From contig OX637344.1 of NCBI GenBank assembly GCA_951799405.1, positions 11,842,001 to 11,906,000 on the forward strand: a stretch of 64,000 bases of DNA, written 5' to 3'. Positions 11,678-22,862 of this stretch are shown one piece after another; the first letter of the stretch is position 1, and every line of letters begins with the position of its first letter. The stretch is from Agapetus fuscipes. Taxonomy: Eukaryota > Arthropoda > Insecta > Trichoptera > Glossosomatidae. The notes under the pieces were generated by a model. The model was not told where the DNA came from, ran no database searches, and saw only the letters and a list, made by a program, of their open reading frames with translations. The position numbers were made by a program, and so were the translations under genes.

Positions 11678-11853
11678 TCGGTGTTATTGCCGAGGGAGTC
11701 AAGTCACTTTTGACTAGCGTATTTGGAATAGAACATCGACCCTGGTTCTACAGATGTCATTGCAAAAGCGTCTGATTTTGCATGAAGATAACCAGCTAAG
11801 CAAAATAGGTTGGTGAATGGCATTTGTCTTCAAAAATCTGTTTTTAAAAAAAT
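11678..11853 (+). mobile_element. SINE-E
   Basis: Begins GTCGGTGTTATTGCCGAGG, then GACTAGCGTATTTGGAA as in the 57.9-kb copy. The B-box segment is deleted; the 3' part (CGACCCTGGTTCTACAGATG, AAAATAGGTTGGTGAATGGC) is present. Confidence 0.7.
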
Positions 11854-11920
11854 TACACTGCAAAACAGCACAAGACAAAACAGAACATACCTCGAACAGA
11901 AAATACAAACGGCCGAAAGG

Positions 11921-12170
11921 ACTGGTAGGTACTCATTTCTTGTGAAGGTTGAGTAAACTTTGCCGGTATTTATTTTGGGTTTGAAATGATCCCCGAAATG
12001 GGAAATCATTTCTGAAAAGCTCGGTGCGATTCGAACCCAATCTCTCGGCATGGAATGCAAGCGCTCTACCAACAAAACAATAGACCGGACTTTTTACGAG
12101 CTTGGTCATCGCTAGAAAGCGTAGATTCTCAAGCAAAACCCAATCGCTGTAAGGCTGGATGGACCTTTTG
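11921..12170 (-). mobile_element. Dimeric SINE B-A, both halves truncated
   Basis: Third copy with the junction AAGCTCGTAAAAAGTCCGG (minus, near 12090). SINE-A retains its head; SINE-B retains only the last 80 bp before the junction. Confidence 0.75.
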
Positions 12171-12284
12171 TACATTTTAACAATAAACATGTATGTGTTC
12201 TGTTTGAGGTATGTTTTGTTTCGTCATTTTCTGTTTTGTCATGTTATGTTATGTCACGGAAACCATTTACACATATATCAAGTT

Positions 12285-12350
12285 GGGCGTAGACCTATTG
12301 ACATCTCATTAGCTACGACGTATCCGAGTCTTTCATGGCTCATTCTATAA
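12285..12350 (-). pseudogene. RTE-like LINE ORF2 fragment
   Basis: The minus strand reads MSHERLGYVVANEMSIG, similar to MSHGRLAHIVANHMPIG at 62.87 kb. The remainder of 12171-12700 shows no recognised feature. Confidence 0.5.
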
Positions 12351-12708
12351 CCAAGATTATAAAATTATGATCATTTTCCTGCACATTCTTTGTATGTAGG
12401 TTTGTATTTCATTTGATAAATAATAGATGATCCGAATAGATCTGTCTCCTGCGTACATATTCGCTTACAAATGTATGTATTTTTGCGCTGAATACGTGAG
12501 CGGTGGAATGAACAGAGCCAGAGGCGGGATCACGTATGACAGAATGCTGGGAGATATTTTTCCTTCCAAACGCTCAGCTGGAATATCGAAGCGCGGCAGG
12601 AAAAAGGCATTTGAATATTTAAAGTGCCTTTCCCGCAGGTATAGGTTAAGAATTTTGTGCCATGTTTATGTGCATACCTATTTCTACGAGAGCCATCTAT
12701 AAAAATAA

Positions 12709-12850
12709 TAATCTATAATCTAAGTTGCAAGGATATATTCATTTAAAGCTCTCAGATGTATGCCCACAAACCAACACCTGTAGTTTGCGCTTACAAATGC
12801 TGAATGCGTAATTACAAATAAAATCCAAACCTCAAATAAACATAAGTCAA
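12709..12850 (-). mobile_element. SINE-C 3' half, ATTATAG tail
   Basis: Tail plus 3' half to CCAAACCTCAAATAAACATA; 5' half missing. Confidence 0.8.
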
Positions 12851-12912
12851 TCCTTCATCACTTATTCTCTCCATTTGCCCGAACCATCTTCATCATCATC
12901 ATTAATGGCACT

Positions 12913-13097
12913 ACAGCCATAGGCTAGAAGTCTCATCCCCACGGTAATTCTCACCAACCGAATATCGTTTATATTTGTATGAAGACTAACCAGCTGTTCA
13001 CTTGCGGCCATCTTGGATTGACAGGTCCTCATACAAATATTACCGATATTCGGTAGGTAAGAATTACCGTGGTGATAAGACTTCCAGCCCAGTGTGG
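12913..13097. mobile_element. MITE-F, fold-back element
   Basis: Inverted arms of about 60-65 bp: GAAGTCTCATCCCCACGG ... ACCGAATATCG ... ATTTGTATGAAGAC on the left and its diverged complement on the right. The loop carries GCGGCCATCTTGGATTGACA. A partial copy is at 46965-47080. Confidence 0.8.
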
Positions 13098-13130
13098 GTC
13101 AAGGCCTACTCGAGTAATGAGTTGCATTAT

Positions 13131-13402
13131 AGACCGTCCGTAGTCTAGTGGTAACGCTTCGAACTCGTAAATGCATAGTCATGAGTTCAAATCCTGGCGG
13201 AGTACAATAAAAATACCATTTATACTTTCAAACATGCTCTTCGCTGGATTAAAAATTCATATACCTTTACCAAAGACCGGTGTTCAAAGGTCTAGCTTGA
13301 GTCTAGCTTGAGAATTGGCGCTTTCTATAACGGCGATCAAGCTTGCAGAGAGCTCTTGAGGTTGAGCGCTCACTAATTAAATCATCCTAATATTATTATT
13401 AT
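13131..13402 (+). mobile_element. SINE-B, near full length
   Basis: Head ACCGTCCGTAGTCTAGTGG, B box GAGTTCAAATCC, body, and tail CATCCTAATATTATTATTAT. A duplicated GTCTAGCTTGA lies within the body. Confidence 0.85.
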
Positions 13403-13810
13403 ATATTGCGTTTTCAGCTGCATTTAAAGGCATGCATTTTCTTTCACAATTTCACCACTAGGTACATTTCGCAAATTGAATTTTTCATGCAGATATCTCA
13501 TAGAGACAGATATTTCATCTTTAGCATCGTCTGCCCGCAGCAACCCTCCGAAGGCTTCGCAAACTAACACACAGTAGTTAATTTAAAAGCTCATTTGGTT
13601 TGTTCGAGGCGGGGGTGGAAGGGGTAGGGGGTGAACCGGCGCCATCAAAGCTTCGTAATGTGGTGAGAACTACGATAAAAATCAACACATTCCCAGGTAT
13701 GTAATCCGTTCGGGTCTCTTACATTTCGGTCCTTTTAGGTCTTCCTCCAAATGTCTTTCATCTTATAAACCATTTGAATTTTCATTAATCTTTTGAAACG
13801 TCTTTCATAT
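13403..13810. other. no recognised feature
   Basis: Mixed sequence up to the LTR; the last four bases ATAT are its target duplication. Confidence 0.4.
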
Positions 13811-14206
13811 TGTTATGTAAATAGGTAATGTAAATATTAAAATATGTATAAGTATTAGTGATAGGAATTATTTATTGTATTGGTGGGTAGGATTGATAAT
13901 TGTGTGTAAATAGAGAAGTCACTAGATTACTTTAATTATGTACGTGCTTCGAAAACAGTCTAGCAAAAATGTGTTCTGAACAGTTCCATCTTCTTAGTAT
14001 AAAAAGGGTGCAAGTTGCTTGCACTAGTCAGTCAGTCATCTGGGAGCTTCACCAATACATCGAACAAATTCGACCAGTGAACTAAAACCAGTGTAATGAA
14101 ATAAATGAAAGTGTCTTTGTAAAAATAAATATAAACGTGTAAAATAAATAAGTTAAAAGAAGAGTAGTGTTTTATTTGAAAGTATCCGAACCGAAAAATC
14201 GTAACA
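13811..14206 (+). mobile_element. Solo LTR, gypsy-like
   Basis: 396 bp starting TGTTA and ending TAACA (5-bp inverted termini), flanked by ATAT at 13807-13810 and 14207-14210 as a 4-bp target duplication. U3 leads to TATAAAAAG at 13998, an AGTCAGTCAGTCA initiator-like stretch about 20-35 bp later, and several AATAAA signals near 14100-14150. No internal retrotransposon sequence is nearby, so this is a recombination product. Assignment to Ty3/gypsy rests on duplication length and termini. Confidence 0.8.
13998..14038 (+). promoter_or_regulatory. LTR core promoter
   Basis: TATAAAAAG (13998-14006) followed by the tandem initiator-like AGTCAGTCAGTCA at 14025-14038, the usual arthropod TCAGT start context. 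Confidence 0.6.
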
Positions 14207-14214
14207 ATATCTAC

Positions 14215-14890
14215 TGTTACGTTTTAGGGGTTCAATTTGATACAAACTTCGGTTTATTTCTTCCTTCTTCCCTCTTGGACGTAGGCCTCCTTCAATTCTC
14301 TCCATTCCTGTCCATCGGCTGCTGTGTTCAGCCATCCTCTGCCTGCAGTTTAGTTGGGGTCTTCCGTCTACCCGCTTGGACATTCTGGGTCGCCACTGGA
14401 CGATCCTTGTCGGCCATCTGTCGTGGTCCTGCCTTGCGACGTGACCAGCCCAGCGTCAGTGACCAGACCATACTTTAAGAAGCCACTTGCTGTATGACAT
14501 CAGTGACACCAGTGCGTCTACAGATCTCCTGGTTTGGAACCCTGTCTCTGAGGCTGATTCCAATCATCTTCATTTCAATGACTCTTCGGCACGTCCTCAG
14601 TCTGTCGGTTAATTTATTCACACAATTTATTTTAATATTTCGACTCGATTGCAGAGTGGCTTTTTAACTGTTCAGCTCGACAGCTCTGATACAAGTCTCC
14701 CTTCAAACATCTCGATCTCTATTTATAGGTGTGTAAGGATTATTCTGGCATACTCGAGACTACGCTAGAATATTCTTATTTGGAAGATTTGAGCGAATAC
14801 TCACAACATCGAAAAACTACCAGTATAATTAGCTACATCTATAGACACAGACACACTCACACAAGTATAAACACACAGACACACATTCGA
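14215..14890 (-). mobile_element. LTR-G, split by a LINE fragment
   Basis: LTR-G outer parts at 14215-14256 and 14605-14890. On the minus strand it starts CGAATGTGTGTCTGTGTG and ends CCCCTAAAACGTAACA. It abuts the solo LTR's duplication. The RTE-like LINE inserted between them. Confidence 0.7.
14257..14604 (-). pseudogene. RTE-like LINE, 3' end of ORF2
   Basis: The minus strand reads RVIEMKMIGISLRDRVPNQE, ICRRTGVTDVI, then in shifted frames QWRPRMSKR and RQRMAEHSSRWTGMERIEGG. SLRDR-x-N-x-EI-RR and the GRP..R motif are typical of the C-terminus of RTE-like ORF2. Frameshifts and stops make it dead. CGGTT on both sides may be the target duplication. Confidence 0.75.
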
Positions 14891-14984
14891 AAAAAATCCT
14901 ATTTATTCGTGTGTCTGCTTGATTCTTTCGTTTTTTAAATAGATTTATGAAGAGGGATGCAATTCACAAAACTAATTCCACGCT

Positions 14985-15070
14985 GTTAAAAAAATGGTTC
15001 ACTTTGCCAATATCACCCCTGTTTCAGGGAACGCCGGCAAAAGTTGCAGGGTTTATATTTATTTAAGGGC
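14985..15070 (+). mobile_element. SINE-C middle fragment
   Basis: TTAAAAAAATGGTTCACTTT to AAAAGTTGCAGGGTTTATAT; both ends missing. No feature seen in 15071-15515. Confidence 0.75.
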
Positions 15071-15515
15071 TGAATTTTCATTTGTTACTATATTTGGCAT
15101 AGATTATAGAGCTTTTTACTCTGCAATTTCTAACCCTCAAAAGTTACAGCCAACGGCAAGCGTTTATTCATGTTTTTTTCTTCGCATTTCCAGACTACAT
15201 ATTTTGTTTTATTTATTTTCATGTGCTCACACTAAAAATCTCATCTGTAGATTGAAATTTATCCAGAAAATTGAATTTGTCTAGCCAGATAAAAAAAACA
15301 AAAACAATAAAAATGGCAAACGACCGTGATGGCAATTTCTGTAACACAACATTGCAAAACTAAAGCTATTACATTTATGTTTGATACTTAAAAACTACAA
15401 TTCTCTGGTCGGTAGCTCAATAGATAAAGTGCCAGTTTTTTTGTAGGAAGTATTGGGTTGTAAGTCCGATGTAGTCATACATATCGCTACAAAGCTATTA
15501 CAAATGTTTTTTTTA

Positions 15516-15594
15516 TGAAATCCAGTGCGGGAGACTCCTTACATTCTAGAGACTCTAGGGGTATATGACACTTGTTTAAGTGTCGCAGAGGTGT
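15516..15594 (+). mobile_element. Repeat D core
   Basis: AAATCCAGTGCGGGAGACTC, ATTCTAGAGACTCTAGGGG, GTGTCGCAGAGGTG, then directly the (ATT)n tail of a minus SINE-B. Confidence 0.75.
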
Positions 15595-15596
15595 TG

Positions 15597-15925
15597 TAAT
15601 AATAATAATAATAATTAGGATGGTTTATTTGGTGAGCGCTGTTTTTGTGTGCATCACACTTCAAGAGCCCTCTGCGAGGTTGATCGTCGCTATAGGTCGT
15701 CGCAACTCACAAGCAAGACCTAGTTGCTGTAAGACTGAATGGACCTTTAGTGACCGGTCTTTGGTAAAGGTATATGAATTTTTCAACCAGCGAAGAGCAC
15801 ATTTTAAAATATAAATGGTATATTTTTTGTGCTCCGCCGGGATTTGAACCCACAACCTTCCATCTCGAGTCAGTCGAGCCATCATTTGTGAGTCAGAAGT
15901 GTTAACCACTAGACTACGGACCGGT
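15597..15925 (-). mobile_element. SINE-B, full length
   Basis: From the (TAA)n tail at 15597 through the body to the head (B box GGTTCAAATCC, A box TAGTCTAGTGGTTAAC). About 25 bp (CTCGAGTCAGTCGAGCCATC region) are inserted in the anticodon region. Confidence 0.9.
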
Positions 15926-15931
15926 CTTATG

Positions 15932-16139
15932 GTTACTGTAGTGTAATTTTTTGCCGCGTTTTCCTAGAAACGGTTGCAACAACCTATTTGTTTTTACAGA
16001 GGGGGCTCAATTCAAGAGGACGCTTCCCTGCTCCCAAAGAGGTTGGTAATCTTTTCTTGTAAAGAATGAGTAAACCCTGCCGGTATTTCATTGTGGGTTT
16101 CAAATAAACATCGGAACGGAAAATCATTTTGTCATGTCA
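15932..16139 (-). mobile_element. SINE-A body
   Basis: Matches from the 3' end (TAGTGTAATTTTTTGCCGCG) to CCGTTCCGATGTTTATT (minus). The tRNA-like head is missing. Confidence 0.75.
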
Positions 16140-16185
16140 GCTTAAAGTCACATATGCTAAAGTTGAAAATACGCGCCTTTAGACA
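16139..16185. mobile_element. MITE-K half
   Basis: One arm only: AAAGTCACATATGCTAAAGT then TGAAAATACGCGCC, as in 39643-39677. Confidence 0.5.
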
Positions 16186-16259
16186 TATCCCACAGTGGAA
16201 ATGACTGTAACATCACATTACAAAACTGAAGCAATCACTTTTCTCTATAATACTTTAGC

Positions 16260-16522
16260 TCCAGTTTTCCTGTTGGGGGTGGGGTTAGGAGGGGGGGAGG
16301 GGGGTTGATATCGGAGGATGTTGGGGTGTGGGGGTGCGATGGGAGTAGAAAGGGGTAGTTCTCACGCCACCCCCCAGGATCCCGGGCAATACCCCCCACG
16401 AGGGGGTCACGATGGGGGGGGGGAGGACACAGAGCGCAGGCGCGACGTATCGAAAGACCAAACGGGCGAACGATATGAGGAAATTCTGATATATTATTTT
16501 CTGCACACACACACACACACAT
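16260..16522. repeat. G-rich tract and (CA)n
   Basis: G-runs at 16273-16440 on plus, including a run of nine G, and (CA) repeats at 16503-16520. Open frames in it are low-complexity. Confidence 0.7.
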
Positions 16523-16604
16523 ATAAAACTCATACAAACACATTGTGTATGTAATGTCTCTTTATATACAAGCAGCGGCGAAGAGTCATTATTTCATATA
16601 GTGA

Positions 16605-16690
16605 ATCTGAAACAGGGGTGACATTGGCAAAGTGAACGATTTTTCGCAGTATAGGTGGTCAGCCTAATACCAACGTACAAGTCATGGAAA
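16605..16690 (-). mobile_element. SINE-C 5' end
   Basis: CTGAAACAGGGGTGACATTG to ACAAGTCATGGAA: only the first 85 bp of the element. Confidence 0.8.
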
Positions 16691-16750
16691 GTTGGAAATA
16701 TTATTACGTTTTTGGGTTCTTTAGTTTATAAAAAATCAAAAGACAGTTAT

Positions 16751-17010
16751 CTAATCTAATCTAATCTATTCTAAGGTGCAAAGATATGCTACATTGAGGA
16801 TTCACATTATATGCATTCTCACAAGCAGACACGTACAAGTTCGCGCTTGTGTATGCCACATGTGAACCTACAACATAAAAACCCAAATCTCAAATGGACA
16901 TACACCCTGCAACTCTTGCCGTCCTTCCCTGAAACAGGGGTGACATTGGCAAAGTGAACCATTTTAACAGCATGGGTGGTCAGCCACATACCAGCCTATA
17001 AGTCAACGAA
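16751..17010 (-). mobile_element. SINE-C, full length, TTAGA tail
   Basis: Complete copy with five tail units. Diagnostic GTGAGAATGCATATAATGTG on minus. No recognised feature in 17011-17440. Confidence 0.9.
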
Positions 17011-17444
17011 CTATAATTTTATTAATTTAATGTACATATTATTTATTTCACATAGAACATAAAACTTTTATGTTTTAGACGGTTGTTCAAACCCTGACCT
17101 ATTCTAAGGAAAACTCGATTTTTTGTACTAGTGCTAGAGAACATACTAGAGTCATATTTCGTCCATTTTGATTCCCGCATACACACGAATATTCGAGTAC
17201 ACCCCAGCACGGAGCGATACGGTCATACGAGGTAAGAAAGCGCCATTTATCAAACAAGGTCTAACTGCTTTAAGGGTCTTCTCAGACACAACTCATTCTG
17301 TCAGGTTCGTCTATAGAAAACTGGACAAACCGTGTAAAAGCTTTCATATTTCTCTATGCAAAAATGACTTCCGACCGAATAGAAAAAAAAAACACAGAAA
17401 AACCGGGCAGAATGCGTCAATTGTGCTATAAGACTAAGTTTTTG

Positions 17445-17522
17445 ATATTTTTTGTGCTCCACTAGGAATTGAACTCACGATCTTTTGATAAGGTATTTTA
17501 AGCGTTAACCACTAGACCAGGA
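17445..17522 (-). mobile_element. tRNA-like SINE head, divergent
   Basis: Minus: CCTGGTCTAGTGGTTAACGC as A-box region and GAGTTCAATTCCTAGTGG as B-box region, followed by AGCACAAAAAATAT as in SINE-B. Probably an older SINE-B relative. Confidence 0.6.
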
Positions 17523-17870
17523 AAGCCAATGAAAATCTTGTCACATCTTTGTGCACGCCACTGATTTTTATTGTCACTTTGCCTTGTAAACTACCCCAAG
17601 AATAACACATTACGTTTAAAGTCAACAATAGCGTATTACCAAAAATGTATCGAAACAAATACGCTCTCTAGAAGTGCTCTTTCATTTATTATACATTTTT
17701 TGATAAAACGCCACAGTCGAGCTATATTTTTTTGTACTTGGTGTAAAGGACACGTAAATTGGCTGTACGTGTGTGTTATTTTGTTTTGAATCTACTAAGC
17801 TATGTGTGACGCGTGTTGTTTTGCGGACGTCACAAATATTTTACCCTGTTTGAAATGATCCTAAAAGGTA

Positions 17871-17950
17871 CAACATTCAGAGGGCTCTTGAGGTGTGATA
17901 CACACAAAAACAGCGCTCACCAAATAAGTCATCCTAATATTATTATTATC
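17871..17950 (+). mobile_element. SINE-B 3' end
   Basis: AGAGGGCTCTTGAGGTGTGA to the tail CCTAATATTATTATTATCG. Confidence 0.8.
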
Positions 17951-18389
17951 GTTATAAGTTGATCTTGAATGAATACTTAATTGATAAGATTGATTAAATT
18001 TTTATGTTAAATAATACCTATGTATAATTTAGTTTATTTTTACTTTAACTAATCATTGTATTATTTTTTAATAGTTGAACAAAATTTATGCATTTATTTT
18101 CTACTTAGTTAGGCAGTTTTTTCATATGTATAAAATCTTTTGTTAAAGGCTAATGCCATGTAATACATAAATAAATAAAATGTCTTACCTATTTAAGGAA
18201 AAAACTGAAACATAGAGTATAAAATAATATAAAGAAAATGTGATGATGCACTCCTGTTGAGAGAAGTTTGTTCGCATATAATCTAATCGTATCTTAACGT
18301 ATATATTCCATTTTTTTTTCTTTTAGTAAAAATCTACCACAATCTCGTCTTACCTAGCTTTATTTTATGAAATTTAATCCAATTTAATT

Positions 18390-18545
18390 TTATCTAGATT
18401 AGATGAATCTAATATCCTTTTGCCTAATATAACCTAATCCAATCAATGTAAGTTAATCAAAGCTTATCTAATCTTATCTCATTCAATCTTATAAAAAATT
18501 ATCTTATCTACTTTCATCTTATCTAATCCCATCTAATCTAATAAA
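18390..18545. repeat. Degenerate ATCTA/ATCTT repeats
   Basis: Loose pentamer/hexamer array (TTATCTAATCTTATCTCATT etc.) resembling an overgrown reverse-strand SINE-C tail, but no SINE-C body adjoins. 17951-18389 and 18546-19015 show no recognised feature. Confidence 0.6.
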
Positions 18546-19017
18546 ATACTAACCACAAAATTTTATTTTGATTACGTTACACCTACTCACAAACCGTACC
18601 CAGCAATATTTACCACATAATCCTGAAATACCGTGAGAAAAACTTCCGTGGTATGTGATATTTTCCGTGTTCGTCCAACACACATAAGGCACATCTGTGT
18701 AGGTGGTATGTGCTTCGATAGATATCGTTCAAACCGCACCGGCAGCTCTCTGTCCCCTTCCCTCGCGCCGGGGGGTGGGTAAGGGCGTCCCTCTCTGTCC
18801 CCCTCTCACCCCCACACCCCACCACCCCATGCTGAAAGAGCGCCTCTCCTGAAAATCGAACGCGGCACATACTTTCCCGGACATAGATAACGGTAAAGGC
18901 GTGATCCGGCGGGTGCATGAGTCAATAAATCTGAAAAAAAATATATGTTGATTAATTGGATTGATATGGAAAGACCGGGGTGTGAGCATATTTAATTTAC
19001 ATTAATAATGCTCTTGC

Positions 19018-19160
19018 AGATCCTTGACTTATAGGTTGGTATGAGGCTTACCTACCATACTGTAAAAAATGGCTTAATTTGCCAATGTCACCCCTGTTAC
19101 AGGGAGGTCGGCAAAAGTTCCAGGGCTTTTGTTCATTTGAGGTTTGAACTTTAATAATAG
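19018..19160 (+). mobile_element. SINE-C 5' half
   Basis: CCTTGACTTATAGGTTGGTA to GAGGTTTGAACTTTAATAAT. Confidence 0.8.
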
Positions 19161-19351
19161 ATAGATAATAAAAATGAACTGTGCAGTTATAATTATTGTA
19201 AATATGATGGTACCTGAACAGCTGATTGTTGTTCCATATAAAATCGATCAACTGTTGATATGCCGCTATGTTTTTTTTCCGTCCTACCTTCAAATAGATA
19301 CAGTGAGTTTTATCGACGGTCGTAGAGACTTCCACCCCTGTACCCTTAGTA

Positions 19352-19563
19352 CGAGTTGCAAAAATTGAGTAAAGTAAAGTTTACGGAAAGTATTAAAGAG
19401 TGATTTTCCCCAAAATCTGCCGTTTTTGTTTCTTACACTTTATGGTCTTAGCAAAAGAGTTACAGTGATGAAGAAAATCGTGTTCAAACAAACAAAAACG
19501 GTAAATTTTGGGGAAAACCACTCTTTAATACTTTCCGTAAACTTTTACTCAAGTTTTGCAGCT
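19352..19563. repeat. Long inverted repeat (fold-back element)
   Basis: Arms of about 75-80 bp at 19352-19431 and 19489-19563 around a 57-bp loop; the core TTTACGGAAAGTATTAAAGA and CCAAAAT..ACCG..TTTTGTTT pair almost perfectly. No transposase. Confidence 0.85.
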
Positions 19564-19899
19564 TGTTCTCAGGGGACTGTTCGGGCAAACAAATCGTATC
19601 TTTTCCTCTACCAATACCATCGCAAAACTGAACTGGGGCAAATCGAACCAATACAAATGAGATAGACCTTTCCGTACATAGGTCCATTTACTGTAGCGAC
19701 GTTCACATAATACATAATGTGTACTGACATAGACACTATCGGAAACAGCGCTTTAATATTCCTTTGTCGAATTATAATATCAGTCGAGGACAGATTTTCA
19801 GCCAAGTGACGGATTTTAGCATTCCAGAACAAAGACGGCTTTAAAGGATATACTTGTAGATACAAAAAAAGTTTTGCTTTTTAATAACCGATCTAATTT
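19564..19899. other. no recognised feature
   Basis: Unique-looking DNA without motifs. Confidence 0.4.
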
Positions 19900-20211
19900 G
19901 TCTGGTCGATAGCTCAGTTGGTATAGTGCTTTCATTCCATGCCAAGAGCGCCTCGAAGGTGTAAGAAAGGATTTCCCGTTCCGTGGTTTATTTTAAACTA
20001 AAAATAAAATACCGGAAAAGTTAACTTAGCTTTCCGAAGACATCATGAGTACTGATCCCCTCGGAAGCTGGGAAATGCCCACTTCAATTGAAGTGGTTGG
20101 AGTAATAAAGACGATCCGCTTACCTTAAAAAATAAATAGGTTCACTCCACAAGCAATCCGTTCGGGGAAAACGCGGCAAGGGGTTACACTTTTTGTGTAG
20201 CTTAGTTGCGT
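19900..20211 (+). mobile_element. SINE-A with damaged B box
   Basis: Head GGTCGATAGCTCAGTTGGTA is intact, but the B-box segment is deleted (CCAAGAGCGCCTCGAAGGTG). Body and 3' end are complete. Confidence 0.85.
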
Positions 20212-20402
20212 TGCGTTTTAGTAGCTGTAAAAAACGTATTTCAATACACCATTGGGGCTTGTGGAATCAATTTGATTCTACAGGTAAGGTGAGCACTGTG
20301 AGCAGTCGCACATAACCTACCCATGGGCCATTTTTGTTTTTAATTTTCCTAAAATGTCTACATCTACCTTGAAACATTAATTTAATTTGATTGTATAAGA
20401 TA

Positions 20403-20560
20403 TACCATGGTGCACTTTGCCAATCTCACCCATGTTTCAGGTATGATCGGTTCATTTTAGATTTGAATTAAAAATTTTAAGCACACATGCAGCATTTGTA
20501 AAGGCGAACTTACACGTGAACATGTGAGATTGCATTAAATGTAAGTCTTAAGTATCAAAT
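20403..20560 (+). mobile_element. SINE-C internal part
   Basis: From TGGTGCACTTTGCCAATCTC to CATTAAATGTAAGTCTTA with a deletion around AGTTGCAGGG. Confidence 0.7.
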
Positions 20561-21382
20561 GTATGGTTATGATTTTACTAAGGTTCTCTTTTAATTAAAC
20601 TGCAATTATTTATTTTTTACAGAATTTATTTTACACGGTTTGGTTCACAATTTACAACAATTGATAATCTCTGCTTATTGATCTTCACAACAAAATGCTT
20701 GAAGTGACTAATCGCTCTCCGCACCATGGCAGCCCCTGTATATAGGTACTAAAGAGATCTTTCTCGCATATTCCAGATCATTCTTCGATATCTCGCTCAC
20801 ACCATAACGCTGTTCTATGCACTACCACCATCATGGACTACTCCCAGATTGTTCTACCCACACTTTCGTACATGTATAGATGCGCGTAGGTACTTAGATT
20901 TCATAGTTCATAACAATATCTTTGCCACTTATATTGTCGTTGTAATATAGGATATCATATTTTACTTCACATTTTGTTGCCTACTTACAACTAAAATGCC
21001 GTGCACGTCCCTGGTTCTGTAGTAAAACAGACATAATATTCAGAAGTTAATTCCAAAATTGGCAAAATGCGCAAAAAACTGACATGTCATAGTTCAAAAA
21101 TCCATATAGAGGGGAGCTAAGGGAACATTGCCAGAACTACCCCTGCCCCCCCCCCCCCCCCCTATCTCATTTAATTGTATTATCATAGAACCATAATAAT
21201 TTTCCACTTTTCTGGATGAAATCGATCGCTGTGTCTCGCTTACTCCTTGCGGTGAATGATGGTGCTAGAGAGGGACGGCAACGCAAACTATTCCAGTCTT
21301 GACCAGTCCAATTCGAAATCTGGACGCAATGGAGAAAACAGTGACAGGTCTTCTGAATTTAAAAAAAAAAATTAAAATTTGT
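20561..21382. other. Unassigned, with poly(C) at 21147
   Basis: No coding signal. ACTAAAATGCCGTGCACGTC near 20990 recurs in diverged form at about 34160, so a minor repeat is present. Confidence 0.4.
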
Positions 21383-21403
21383 AATCTAAGTTGCAAAGCT
21401 ACT
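21383..21403 (-). mobile_element. SINE-C tail remnant
   Basis: TGTAATCTAAGTTGCAAAGC: the last 20 bases of a minus SINE-C, cut by LTR-G. Confidence 0.6.
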
Positions 21404-21404
21404 G

Positions 21405-21737
21405 TGACGATAAATGGGTTCAATTTAATAAAAACTATATCTATTTATTTCACACAATTTATTTTAACATTTAGTTCACATTTGGTTCGAACTGAGTTAA
21501 CTTTTGTACTGTTTAGCTCGACGGCGCTGATACAAGTCTGCGCTACAGAATGTTTTAGCTCTTTATACAGTATGACATAAGGACGGTTCCTTCGTGCTTT
21601 TGCAAAAATATCTTGGAAGATTCGAGAGAAGCTCACACTATCGAACAAATACAAATATTGTTATTTTAATACCTACATCTAGAGACACAGACTTACACAA
21701 GTTAAAAAACACAGGCGCACAAGTACACATACGTTAT
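21405..21737 (-). mobile_element. LTR-G
   Basis: Minus: starts near ACGTATGTGTACTTGTGCG and ends ATTAAATTGAACCCATTTAT. Shares GACTTGTATCAGCGCCGTCG and AATAAATTGTGTGAAATAAA with other copies. Confidence 0.75.
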
Positions 21738-21849
21738 AATATAAAAGTAACATTAGGGGTTTGTATTCCATGCAAATACACAATAAAAATACTTCAGACA
21801 AAAATGGTTTTGCCAGTTTTTTTGTTTTTATTGAAATTAAAATAAATAA

Positions 21850-21965
21850 ACAGCAAGGCATTTGACGAACCTTTATTGGAAAACTTACTTTATTGTCAAA
21901 GTAGCCAACGTCTTCAGGAGACACCTTTGTTGTGTGGAAATCAAGGATAAACTACTTATCACTTT
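21850..21965 (+). repeat. Repeat M, copy 2
   Basis: GAACCTTTATTGGAAAACTT, CAACGTCTTCAGGAGACACC and CAAGGATAAACTACTTATCA align with 3110-3250. Confidence 0.5.
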
Positions 21966-22862
21966 TTTATTACACACCCTCGAGAGTAGGTAGAAAATAT
22001 TGCAACAATTATTTCACATTGAGGCAAAACGTAATTCAAACAATCGGTCACGTCATATAATTTACCACTTCACTAAGCCAAAATATATTACGCATTTCTT
22101 TTTTAATTCGTTTATTTTAAAATAATAATGTTAAAATAACAAACACAGATTTTCTTCACACAAAACACACTTTTAGGGGTGGAGCTCTGGTGGGTTGAGC
22201 GAAGGAGTAAAGATAATATTTAAAAACCACTGTTCATTAAAACCTTTGGTGATCTACTTTAATCCGTTCGATTAGTTCAAGGCTGTCAGTCAAACAAAGG
22301 AACGAAAAGATGTGCAATTGTTTAGGCCCAAAAAAGAAAGGCCCATTTCTAAAACGAGACTCAAAATTAATATTAAAAAAATCCAAGAGAAAAAGGATAC
22401 CTACAAGATTGTACATAGGATAATCAAGCTTATATATTTTGTACTCCGTCAAAAAAAACGTAAAGCATTCTTCGCTTCGAGTCACCACTGTCATTACCCC
22501 CTACTACCCCCGCATCCCACCCCCCATTTGGACTTTTCCACCCTCCCCCCCCCCGGACTTTCCCTCCCCCCGTCACCCCCCAGCCGGACTCCTCCAGCGA
22601 CATTTGCATTCAAACGACTGCCTCCGTTTTATTAAATGACCCGAAAAACAAAACGAACGGCAATTCCTTATATTCTTATAACCCCCCTCCGGCCGGACTT
22701 ATGGGGATATAAAAATGTATAATAGATTTTTGCAGAACGTAGGAAAATCACTATTTCTGCAATCCCCCGCAAGCCGCTGTAAAGCTTTGTTGTAAATTGA
22801 ATCTATTATTCAGGATTTAAGGAATGACATTTTTTTTAAATATATTTCCTGGTATCGAATTC
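21966..22862. other. Unassigned, with CCCC-rich tract 22495-22600
   Basis: The proline-rich frames over 22312-22639 read the C-rich tract and have no other support. Confidence 0.45.

Noticed and set aside
18390..18545. Telomere-like repeat
   Set aside because: ATCTA/ATCTT units do not match the insect TTAGG repeat and resemble SINE-C tails.
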